Shown in pieces: positions 1 to 5,908 of a stretch of 14,114 nucleotides of DNA. Origin of the DNA: Magnetococcales bacterium. GTDB lineage: Bacteria; Pseudomonadota; Magnetococcia; Magnetococcales; Magnetaquicoccaceae. The stretch covers positions 1 to 14,114 of the forward strand of contig JADGCE010000012.1 in the NCBI GenBank assembly GCA_015229095.1, in the 5' to 3' direction. The translations under genes and the position numbers were made by a program. Under the pieces are notes generated by a model. It saw only the letters and a program-made list of their open reading frames with translations, had not been told where the DNA came from and did not search any database. Each line of letters starts with the position of its first letter. Within the stretch, counting starts at the first letter, position 1.

Positions 1-9
1 TGATTTTAT

Positions 10-86
10 TGGTGCGCGGTATTGGATTCGAACCAATGACCTTTGGCTTCGGAGGCCAACACTCTATCCAACTGAGCTAACCGCGC
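10..86 (-). tRNA. tRNA-Arg (anticodon CCG)
   Basis: The minus strand folds into a complete cloverleaf. The 7-bp acceptor is GCGCGGT paired with ACCGCGC, the D-arm is GCTC/GAGT-like, and the anticodon stem is TTGGC/GCCAA. The loop CTCCGAA gives anticodon CCG, and the T-arm is ATTGG-TTCGAAT-CCAAT. Discriminator A and CCA are encoded (10-13). It decodes the arginine codon CGG. A near-consensus promoter lies just upstream at 104-132. Confidence 0.97.
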
Positions 87-103
87 ATCGGGGCATGGAT
101 GGA

Positions 104-132
104 ACTATAGAAACGATGGAGGCCGTTGTCAA
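104..132 (-). promoter_or_regulatory. sigma70-type promoter of the tRNA-Arg gene
   Basis: On the minus strand a perfect -35 TTGACA (127-132) is separated by 17 bases from a -10 TATAGT (104-109). Transcription would start around 97, about ten bases before the tRNA 5' end at 86. The position and near-consensus match are what is expected of a strong stable-RNA promoter. Confidence 0.85.
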
Positions 133-147
133 AGGGATGAATGAGGC

Positions 148-177
148 TTGACAAAAACGGTTGCCTGCTTTTAGCCT
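148..177 (+). promoter_or_regulatory. probable thioredoxin promoter
   Basis: A perfect TTGACA (148-153) on the plus strand is followed after 18 bases by TAGCCT (172-177), a weaker -10. It lies about 100 bases before the thioredoxin start and only 15 bases from the -35 of the divergent tRNA promoter. The -35 is clear; the -10 is uncertain. Confidence 0.45.
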
Positions 178-281
178 GTAGCCGTGCTTGGCCTGCACAA
201 TGGACAACAGGCCGCTTATGCGGTCGGCGGCTTTACCGCACCGTGCAATCGAAACAGCAACCCCAAGGAGTGGTCGTAACA

Positions 282-611
282 ATGAGCGAACATATCGTAC
301 AAACCTCGGATGGCACCTTCGACAAGGATGTGCTGCAGGCGGATCTGCCGGTGTTGGTGGATTTTTGGGCGGAGTGGTGCGGACCCTGCAAACAAATCGG
401 ACCGTTTCTGGAAGAGTTGGCCGTGGAGTTCAAAGGGCGCGTCGTCGTTGCCAAATTGAACATTGACCACAACCCCAACACACCCGGTCGCTATGGCGTG
501 CGTGGCATCCCCACCTTGATGCTCTTCAAAAAAGGCCAGATCGAAGCCACCAAAATCGGTGCCCTGCCCAAATCCAAGCTCTACGAGTGGGTCGAAGGTC
601 TCCTCGCCTGA
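282..611 (+). CDS. trxA: thioredoxin
   Basis: A 109-residue cytoplasmic dithiol-disulfide oxidoreductase of classic thioredoxin length. It reduces protein disulfides and is itself reduced by thioredoxin reductase. The active site WCGPCK is at residues 32-37, and the buried Asp lies in VLVDFWA (about 27). The cis-Pro loop GIPT is at 76-79 and is followed by the usual LFKKG strand. The ATG at 282 was chosen because AAGGAG (265-270) precedes it and the thioredoxin fold begins right after it. An in-frame ATG at 141 would add 47 unrelated residues and lies upstream of the predicted promoter. The gene stands alone, divergent from tRNA-Arg and convergent with the yggU-like gene. Family membership is certain. 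Which of possibly several thioredoxin paralogues this is cannot be told, so the symbol is provisional. Confidence 0.95.
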   Translation: MSEHIVQTSDGTFDKDVLQADLPVLVDFWAEWCGPCKQIGPFLEELAVEFKGRVVVAKLNIDHNPNTPGRYGVRGIPTLMLFKKGQIEATKIGALPKSKLYEWVEGLLA

Positions 612-682
612 GTGCGGCCACAGGTTGATCCACACCCGCCATGCGCGTGCAGATCGCTCCGTGCCTTTTCGCTGTCCGGAAT

Positions 683-713
683 CCGGGAGGCTCTCCGACG
701 CAGTGCCTCCCGG
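683..713. other. hairpin between convergent thioredoxin and yggU genes
   Basis: CCGGGAGGC (683-691) and GCCTCCCGG (705-713) form a perfect 9-bp stem around a 13-base loop, in the 111-base gap between two convergent genes. Neither strand has a T-run after the stem, so a canonical intrinsic terminator is not supported. Placement still suggests a role at transcript 3' ends. Confidence 0.45.
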
Positions 714-722
714 TCCGTGGTT

Positions 723-1028
723 TCAGGTCGGTTCAGGAAGTTGCCACCGCCGGCAAAAAGCCAGCACAGCGGCCTTTTCTGTGCCCTGTATGCGGATCCG
801 CTTGTCCCGCGCATGGGCCCCGGAGACCAGGCTGACCCGGTTTTTGGCCACCTGCAACTCCTCCGCCAACCAGTGGCAGAGGGCCTGATTGGCCGCTCCC
901 TCCACAGGGGGGGCCGTCAGGGCAACTTTGATGGCGGAACCCTGCAGGCCGGTCACCCCGACCCGGGAGGCCCGTGGCTGCACCCGTATCGCCAACAAGA
1001 GATCCCCTCCCCGCCACTGCACAGGCAT
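723..1028 (-). CDS. YggU/DUF167 family protein
   Basis: A 101-residue protein of the small DUF167 (YggU) family, cytoplasmic and without assigned biochemistry. The diagnostic core is visible: LLLAIRVQPRASR near the N-terminus, then IKVALTAPPVEGAANQAL, then VSLVSGAHARDKRIRI. These are the family's conserved strand, the PPV(E/D)G(A/K)AN turn and the G-x-x-S/A-R-x-K segment. The ATG at 1028 was chosen because a GGGGG Shine-Dalgarno-like run ends about six bases before it and the family begins only a few residues before the first strand. An in-frame upstream extension to 1166 runs back into yggT. It lies 43 bases downstream of yggT on the same strand, the usual order in proteobacteria, and is probably co-transcribed with it. 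Confidence 0.9.
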   Translation of the reverse strand: MPVQWRGGDLLLAIRVQPRASRVGVTGLQGSAIKVALTAPPVEGAANQALCHWLAEELQVAKNRVSLVSGAHARDKRIRIQGTEKAAVLAFCRRWQLPEPT

Positions 1029-1071
1029 CACACCCCCTTCAAACGACCACAACGCCCATGCCCATCCACGA

Positions 1072-1668
1072 TCAACCCAGCGTGAACCGGAGGATCGCCT
1101 CTTGCAGCACGGACAACACCAGCAGCATGGCCAGGGCCGCTGCCATCGGGGTGACATCCAAACCATAAAAGGTGGGAACCCACCGGCGCAGAAAACGCAC
1201 CACCGGCTCTGTCGCCTGAAAAATAAAACGAATAAAAGGATTGTTCAACGAGAGGCGAAACGGGCGGCGATCGCGAAAAGCCAGCCAGGAGTGTACATGC
1301 AACCCCCCTCGCACCAGCAACAGCACCAGATAGAAGGTAAACAGCAGGTGGAGCACCCGAATGATTTCCACCAGTACGGACGAAAGGGCCGCACCCCCCA
1401 AACCGGCATGGGTCATGCCCACGATCAACCGTTGCAACAGCGACAGTCCCAGCAGGGCAACGATGGGGGAGAGATCCAGACCCGCCATGGAGGGAAGGGC
1501 GCGCCGCAGCGGTTCCAAAACCGGTTCCGTGCTGCGGACCAAAAACTGCACAACAGGATTGTAGGGGTCCGGGTTGACCCAGGAGAGCAACACCCGGATC
1601 AAAATCATCCAGGTATAGATGCCCAAAGCAAAATCCAGCAGCATGCCCAGAGATCCCAAGATACCCAT
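1072..1668 (-). CDS. yggT: YggT family integral membrane protein
   Basis: A 198-residue membrane protein with two tandem YGGT domains (about residues 1-90 and 105-198). Each domain has hydrophobic helices and a repeated signature: NPVVQFLVRSTEPVLEPLRR in the first half, NPFIRFIFQATEPVVRFLRR in the second. The family acts in the inner membrane. Relatives have been linked to osmotic tolerance and, in plastids, to cytochrome assembly and nucleoid distribution, but the bacterial role is unsettled. About four hydrophobic segments can be read, two per domain. It lies 117 bases downstream of proC on the same strand and is followed by the yggU-type gene, a common proteobacterial arrangement. The ATG at 1668 places the first helix directly at the N-terminus, as in the family. 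Confidence 0.93.
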   Translation of the reverse strand: MGILGSLGMLLDFALGIYTWMILIRVLLSWVNPDPYNPVVQFLVRSTEPVLEPLRRALPSMAGLDLSPIVALLGLSLLQRLIVGMTHAGLGGAALSSVLVEIIRVLHLLFTFYLVLLLVRGGLHVHSWLAFRDRRPFRLSLNNPFIRFIFQATEPVVRFLRRWVPTFYGLDVTPMAAALAMLLVLSVLQEAILRFTLG

Positions 1669-1785
1669 ATCTGCTCCATGTTTGTCATGCGGAGAGCAGC
1701 AGGGGCCTGGGGAGCGTCAACCGGCGACGGTGCCGGCGTGCGGGGCTCTCCTGCGTGCGGGTTGAATGAACGATCGATTTTCCGG

Positions 1786-2604
1786 TCAATGACCGGCACT
1801 TAACGCTTGGGAACGGTGCCAGGCAGCCTGTACGGCGGCAATGAGTGCGCCCCGCACGCCGGCACTCTCCAACTGCACCAAACCAGCAATCGTGGTGCCG
1901 CCTGGGGAGGTGACCTGATTTTTTAACACGGCAGGATGCTGGCCACTCTCATCGATCAGGCGGGCCGCACCGATCAGGGTCTTGACCGCCAGACGGTCCG
2001 CCAATGCCCTGGGCAGACCACATGCCACCCCCCCATCGGAAAGGGCCTCGGCCATCAAAAACAGATAGGCTGGTCCGGAACCGGAGAGGGCGGTAATGCC
2101 ATCCATCCAACTCTCCTCCTCCACCTCCACCACATCCCCCGTGGAGGCCATGATCTGCCGGGCCAGCAGACGGTGCGCAGGAGAGAGGTGGGCACAAGGG
2201 AGGAGAGCGGCTATCCCGGCACCGATCAGGGCCGGGGTGTTGGGCATCACCCGCACCAGAGGTTGATCCGCACGCAGGTTTTGCTGCAGTTGGGCCAGGG
2301 AAACCCCGGCTGCAATGGAGAGTACCAGCGTTTCCGGGGCAAGCAACGGACCCAATTCACCCAGCACCCCCACCACCTTGCCCGGCTTGACCGCGATTAC
2401 CAGAGCCTGGGCACCGGGCACAACCGCCGGGTTGTCCGCCATGATGGCAACCGGGTATTGGCGTGTCAAGGCTTCCCGCCGGTCGGGGTCCGGTTCGGCC
2501 ACCCGGATACGCTCCGGGGCAGAACCCGCCGCCAGCAAGCCATGAATCATGGCCGCCGCCATATTGCCGCCGCCGATGAAGGCGATCGTGGTATCGTTCA
2601 GCAT
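1786..2604 (-). CDS. proC: pyrroline-5-carboxylate reductase
   Basis: A 272-residue enzyme, the family's normal length. It reduces 1-pyrroline-5-carboxylate to proline with NAD(P)H, the last step of proline synthesis, in the cytoplasm. The N-terminal Rossmann motif GGGNMAAAM is at 11-19 and VKPGKV at 72-77. The MPNTPALIGAG substrate loop is near 120-130. SGSGPAYLFLMAEAL (174-188) and the family signature VTSPGGTTIAGL (231-242) lie in the C-terminal dimer domain. The ATG at 2604 is followed within a few residues by the first beta strand, so the start is sound, although no strong Shine-Dalgarno is present. It is preceded by a 212-base gap containing a large hairpin and followed by yggT. It probably begins or belongs to a proC-yggT-yggU transcript. 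Confidence 0.97.
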   Translation of the reverse strand: MLNDTTIAFIGGGNMAAAMIHGLLAAGSAPERIRVAEPDPDRREALTRQYPVAIMADNPAVVPGAQALVIAVKPGKVVGVLGELGPLLAPETLVLSIAAGVSLAQLQQNLRADQPLVRVMPNTPALIGAGIAALLPCAHLSPAHRLLARQIMASTGDVVEVEEESWMDGITALSGSGPAYLFLMAEALSDGGVACGLPRALADRLAVKTLIGAARLIDESGQHPAVLKNQVTSPGGTTIAGLVQLESAGVRGALIAAVQAAWHRSQALSAGH

Positions 2605-2630
2605 CGCTCTTTATCCTATCAAAATCCATG

Positions 2631-2679
2631 AGACAGGCCCGGCGCGACCCGCATACGGCAGCGCCCGGCAGGCCTGTCT
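2631..2679 (-). other. long hairpin upstream of proC
   Basis: AGACAGGCC (2631-2639) and GGCCTGTCT (2671-2679) are perfect 9-base inverted arms. GGCGC/GCGCC (2641-2645, 2661-2665) can pair inside the loop. On the minus strand the structure comes after the HdeA-like gene and 27 bases before proC, and is followed by ATTTTG rather than a long T-run. It could be a weak terminator for the upstream genes or an attenuator in the proC leader. A separate 10-base palindrome, TGAGATCTCA, lies at 2698-2707. Confidence 0.5.
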
Positions 2680-2816
2680 GCCACGGGTGGGGCGGGTTGA
2701 GATCTCACCAACCCTCCACCCCTTTTCATCCATGCCAGCAAACGGCAACAGGTGAACGATCGGCAACCGGGGAGCGCCGCATGGGGAGGGCGCGTGGGGT
2801 TGAAAAACCGCAAAGA

Positions 2817-3143
2817 TTATTGAATACCCTTCCTGCGGGCGGCATCCAGCAGTTGCGCATCGCCATGCCGTGCGCAATATTCGACCAGTCGTTCGGAAAA
2901 CTGTTCAAACTCTCTCCAATTCAGCACCGTATCCCCGGAGACACCGCTGAGATAGCCATCGATCCACATCATGACGACACCCACATCCTCCTCACTGCTC
3001 TGCGCCACCTCCTCCAGAAAAGCGCGGCAGGTATAGGCGCCAAAATCAATATTCTGGTGCTTGCTCTGCTTGCGTGCGTGACCCGGCAACGCAACGAGCA
3101 GAGAGGCAGAGAACAACAGAATGGCAAAGAGTGCTTTTTTCAT
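2817..3143 (-). CDS. HdeA/HdeB-like secreted protein
   Basis: A 108-residue predicted periplasmic protein. Residues 1-23 form a signal peptide (MKKALFAILLFSASLLVALP, then GHA). The mature part has the HdeA/HdeB layout: a first Cys in YTCRAFL (C39), a W-x-x-GYLSG segment (60-66) and a second Cys in LVEYC (C90), with about 50 residues between the cysteines that would form one disulfide. HdeA and HdeB are acid-activated periplasmic chaperones in enterics, but many relatives elsewhere have no known job, so only the fold is inferred. The ATG at 3143 was chosen because the signal peptide starts there; a longer form to 3182 adds a charged tail before it. No clear Shine-Dalgarno is visible. It lies 83 bases downstream of another secreted two-Cys protein. 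Confidence 0.75.
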   Translation of the reverse strand: MKKALFAILLFSASLLVALPGHARKQSKHQNIDFGAYTCRAFLEEVAQSSEEDVGVVMMWIDGYLSGVSGDTVLNWREFEQFSERLVEYCARHGDAQLLDAARRKGIQ

Positions 3144-3175
3144 ATCAGGATACCGCGAATGAAGGTGATCACGAC

Positions 3176-3192
3176 GGCGCACCCGGTGCGCC
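3176..3192 (-). other. compact hairpin in the gap between two secreted-protein genes
   Basis: GGCGCACC and GGTGCGCC flank a single base, giving a very GC-rich stem of seven pairs with a three-base loop. It lies between the stop of the 121-residue gene (3227) and the start of the HdeA-like gene (3143). No T-run follows, so it may stabilise the upstream message rather than terminate it. Confidence 0.4.
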
Positions 3193-3226
3193 CGCTCCGA
3201 TACTGCGCGTGGGGCGCCAACCTCCC

Positions 3227-3592
3227 CTATTCAAAGCTGGCACTGGTGTCGCCACTGGAGCGATTCCAGCGAATGGTGATCTTGGAGACGCTGCACAAGT
3301 CAATATCCCGCCAGTAGGCCGACTCGCCATCGGTGTAAACCACCTGCAAATCCCACTCACAGGTTTCCGTATCCCGATGGAAGCGGATATTGACCGACTC
3401 ACCATCATCCAGGACATCCTGGCCGAGCACATCAGAACCCCAACTCTCCCGGTGAGAGGCAGAAACAAAAACCTTGTCGATCGTATATCCCGTGGCATTG
3501 CGCAGCCTGAAATCCTGATCGGCACTCGCCCAGGCAAGAGTGCTCATCCCTGCTGCAATGACCGCAGACAAACAAATGGTCCGCAAAGACAT
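3227..3592 (-). CDS. secreted two-cysteine protein, uncharacterised family
   Basis: A 121-residue predicted periplasmic protein. Residues 1-23 are a signal peptide ending in AWA. The mature part starts DFRLRNATGYTIDKVFVS, continues with a WGSDVLGQDVLDDGE segment (51-64), then C78-E-W-D and DIDLC (C100). This resembles small secreted proteobacterial proteins of about this size that are sometimes misannotated as argininosuccinate lyase. It has no lyase features and is too short. The two Cys probably form a disulfide. The ATG at 3592 is supported by AAAGGAG (3601-3607) eight bases upstream. A plausible promoter lies at 3656-3685. Its neighbours are TPR-SPOR and HdeA-like envelope genes. Function is unknown. 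Confidence 0.8.
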   Translation of the reverse strand: MSLRTICLSAVIAAGMSTLAWASADQDFRLRNATGYTIDKVFVSASHRESWGSDVLGQDVLDDGESVNIRFHRDTETCEWDLQVVYTDGESAYWRDIDLCSVSKITIRWNRSSGDTSASFE

Positions 3593-3655
3593 GGTCGGTA
3601 CTCCTTTCGTGGTTGGAACAGCCAAAACCCGTTGCTGGAACAGTCAGGGCTGCGC

Positions 3656-3685
3656 ATTGTATGCGTACCGATCCGATCCATGCAA
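3656..3685 (-). promoter_or_regulatory. probable promoter of the 121-residue secreted-protein gene
   Basis: On the minus strand TTGCAT (3680-3685) is followed after 18 bases by TACAAT (3656-3661). Transcription would start near 3649, giving a leader of about 57 bases. The leader holds a direct repeat of CTGTTCCA (3636-3643 and 3614-3621, 22 bases apart). This would make the secreted-protein genes separately expressed from yggS. Confidence 0.5.
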
Positions 3686-3799
3686 GCCTATTTCTCAACA
3701 ATGGCAGGACGATCGGGTGCGGATTTTTTCTGCGTCCCTCTTCATTGTTCAACGGTGCGCGTCGGGTGGAAGCCCTCCGTGGCAAGCGGGAACGACGGC

Positions 3800-4969
3800 T
3801 CAGCACAGGGTAACCGGTCCCGGTTGGAAGCCCGCTGCCAGGATACGCTGGTGCGCGAGGGTGGCCGCGCGCCCGCTCTCGAACGGGCCCACCCACACCC
3901 GATGGTAGCTCTGCTCCGCCACGGTATCCTTCTTTATGTAAACCGGCAGATGCAAACGACGCCCTTGAACAGCAGCCTGTTCCGCAGAGTGGGATTCCTG
4001 GAACGAGCCCATCCTGAAACAGAGCTGCGGCCCCTTTGGGGTCGTGGGCGATTGGCGCGCCTTGTTGTTATTGTTTTTATCCACTGCTGTCGGTTTGCGG
4101 GGTGAGGATCTGTCGGTTTGCGGGGTAACGGCGTCGGCATCCGCAAGCAATGCGGCAAAAGCCTCCTCCACCCCATCCGACTCCAGCGTGCCCGTTGACC
4201 GGTGGTGCTGGGACAGGGTGCCAGCCGACGGCGGGGCCAATTTTTTTTGCAAAGGCGGTCCGACTGCGACGGGTCGCCGCACGTGCCGATTTTCAACCTG
4301 CCGATAGGAGGTCTGATCGTGTTGGGTCAATTGCAAAAACAGATCAAAATCGGCGGAGGCTTCCTCCATCTGTTGCTGTGCGGCATGCCACTGGCCACGA
4401 TGGTAATAGCTGCCGGGAGAATCGGGGTTGAGGCGAATGGCCTCGTTGATGTCGGCCAAGGCGGACGCAAACTGCTCCAGTTGCGTCTTGGCGGCCCCCC
4501 GACTTTGCAGGCTGCGATAGTCGGCGGGATCCAGGCGAATGGCCCTGTCCAGGTCTGCCAAGGCCTTGTCCGGCTGCTCCATGCTCAGGTAAACCATCCC
4601 TCGCAGCCGGTATGCGGGGCCATACCGGGGCCGCAGCGCGATGGCCTGGCTGCAATCGACAAGGGCGCGCTGAGCCAGGGGTTCTCTCAGGAATGGCTTG
4701 CTGCCAAGAAAGTGCTGATGATAGGCGGAACAGCGCCCGAAAAGTGCTGCAACCCGATGATCGGAAGTTATTTTTTTGTCCAACAAAATCCGATCGAACA
4801 GCTCCACGGCCTCACCATAGGCCTCTCTTTCCATGGCCTGGTTTGCGCTTTGCAGGCTTTCCAAGCCCTCCCCGGCAGCGGCCTGGGCATGCCACAGGAG
4901 GACGATGACACCTAACAATCGCGGCGTCTGCAGGATTCTCTGCGCCCTGTTTGCCACGCTATGGGCCAT
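3800..4969 (-). CDS. TPR and SPOR domain periplasmic protein
   Basis: A 389-residue exported protein. A signal peptide covers about residues 1-33, with a hydrophobic core in LLGVIVLLW and a cleavage region AQAAA. TPR-type repeats span about 38-215, with clear units ending in ALRPRYGPAYRLRG, IRLDPADYRSLQSRG and IRLNPDSPGSYYHRG. A low-complexity linker with an asparagine run follows (about 225-315). The C-terminus is a SPOR domain (about 316-389: LCFRMGSF, then YHRVWVGPF, then the final FQPGPVTLC). SPOR domains bind denuded septal peptidoglycan, so a role in the cell wall or at the division site is likely. The ATG at 4969 was chosen because it begins the signal peptide; it overlaps the yggS stop by 11 bases, suggesting translational coupling. 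An upstream in-frame start at 5032 would add 21 residues. No Shine-Dalgarno is obvious for either. Confidence 0.85.
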   Translation of the reverse strand: MAHSVANRAQRILQTPRLLGVIVLLWHAQAAAGEGLESLQSANQAMEREAYGEAVELFDRILLDKKITSDHRVAALFGRCSAYHQHFLGSKPFLREPLAQRALVDCSQAIALRPRYGPAYRLRGMVYLSMEQPDKALADLDRAIRLDPADYRSLQSRGAAKTQLEQFASALADINEAIRLNPDSPGSYYHRGQWHAAQQQMEEASADFDLFLQLTQHDQTSYRQVENRHVRRPVAVGPPLQKKLAPPSAGTLSQHHRSTGTLESDGVEEAFAALLADADAVTPQTDRSSPRKPTAVDKNNNNKARQSPTTPKGPQLCFRMGSFQESHSAEQAAVQGRRLHLPVYIKKDTVAEQSYHRVWVGPFESGRAATLAHQRILAAGFQPGPVTLC

Positions 4970-5645
4970 CGAACAGGGCACTGCCGACCCGTATCCAGGT
5001 GGCCCCCTCCTCAATGGCGACCTCAAAATCATGACTCATGCCCATGGAGAGTTCGTCCATGCGGACACCCGGAATGGCCTGCGCCTCAATGTGCCGGGCC
5101 AAGGCGGCCAAGGCGCGAAAATAGGGGCGGGCCGCTTCGGGATGGGCGGTTTGGGGGGGGATGGCCATCAAGCCCTGCAAGGCGAGGCCAGGCAGGGTGC
5201 TGATGGCGCGGGCCAGATCTTCGGCCTCCTCCGGGGGTATGCCCTGTTTTTGCGGCTCCCGACCGATGTTGACCTGCATCAGAATCGGCAGCGGCGACTG
5301 GCGACAACCGGCGGCGACCAGGGCCTGGGCCAAGGGCCACGAATCGACGCTGTGGAGCATCTGAAACAAGGTGACCGCCCATTTGGCTTTGTTGCGCTGC
5401 AAGGGGCCGATCAAGTGCCACTGCAGCCCCTCGGGCAGTGCGGCGATCTTCTCGCGCGCTTCCATAACCCGGTTCTCACCAAAAGCGCGTTGCCCGGCGG
5501 TTACGGCAGCCTGCACATGGAGAGCCGGTTGCCCCTTGGAAACAGCCAGCAACCGCACCTGTTGCGATGGACGACCGCTGCGCTGACAAGCCAGCGCAAT
5601 CCTCTCTTGAATGGCGTGCAAACGGCGGACGATGGCATCAGACAT
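4959..5645 (-). CDS. yggS: YggS family pyridoxal phosphate homeostasis protein
   Basis: A 228-residue cytoplasmic PLP-binding protein (PLPBP family) with normal family length. It has the alanine-racemase-like TIM-barrel fold but no known catalytic activity; the family buffers PLP and affects amino-acid and keto-acid balance. The PLP-binding lysine is K37 in LLAVSKGQP. Other signatures are FGENRVMEAREK, WHLIGPLQRNK, MQVNIGREPQKQG and LSMGMSHDFEVAIEEG near the C-terminus. The usual threonine after the lysine is glycine here, and the terminal G-x-R-x-G-x-x-x-FG motif reads IRVGSALFDG, both mild departures. ATG 5645 gives the normal N-terminus; the ribosome site is weak. It is divergent from transketolase and runs into the TPR-SPOR gene. 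Confidence 0.95.
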   Translation of the reverse strand: MSDAIVRRLHAIQERIALACQRSGRPSQQVRLLAVSKGQPALHVQAAVTAGQRAFGENRVMEAREKIAALPEGLQWHLIGPLQRNKAKWAVTLFQMLHSVDSWPLAQALVAAGCRQSPLPILMQVNIGREPQKQGIPPEEAEDLARAISTLPGLALQGLMAIPPQTAHPEAARPYFRALAALARHIEAQAIPGVRMDELSMGMSHDFEVAIEEGATWIRVGSALFDGP

Positions 5646-5908
5646 GGGTGCTCACGGGATCTGTTTCCGGGTTGCATGGGGGATGCGGCAGAACAAAACG
5701 ACCGACACAGTGCGGCCAGCCTAACACCGGGCAAATCTGGCACATTTCACGCCAACAATCAAGAACAAAACAACAGAATCCACCCCTTTTTCCCCCGCAA
5801 TATGCTGCCAACCGACCCCAATCCATTTACCCGTACCCCATAAATATGTTAGAAGTGTCTTCATGGCGTGTCCGGTTTGTGCTCGCACCTTATTTGGATT
5901 TCCAACCC

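Noticed and set aside
889..1803. Long rightward open frame (304 codons)
   Set aside because: It lies antisense to yggT, the yggU gene and the proC end. Its translation is rich in Gln, His, Gly and Arg with no recognisable fold, typical of the complement of GC-rich genes.
4833..5843. Rightward frame of 336 codons
   Set aside because: Antisense to yggS and the start of the TPR-SPOR gene, with no ribosome site and a Gly/Gln/His-rich shadow-like translation.
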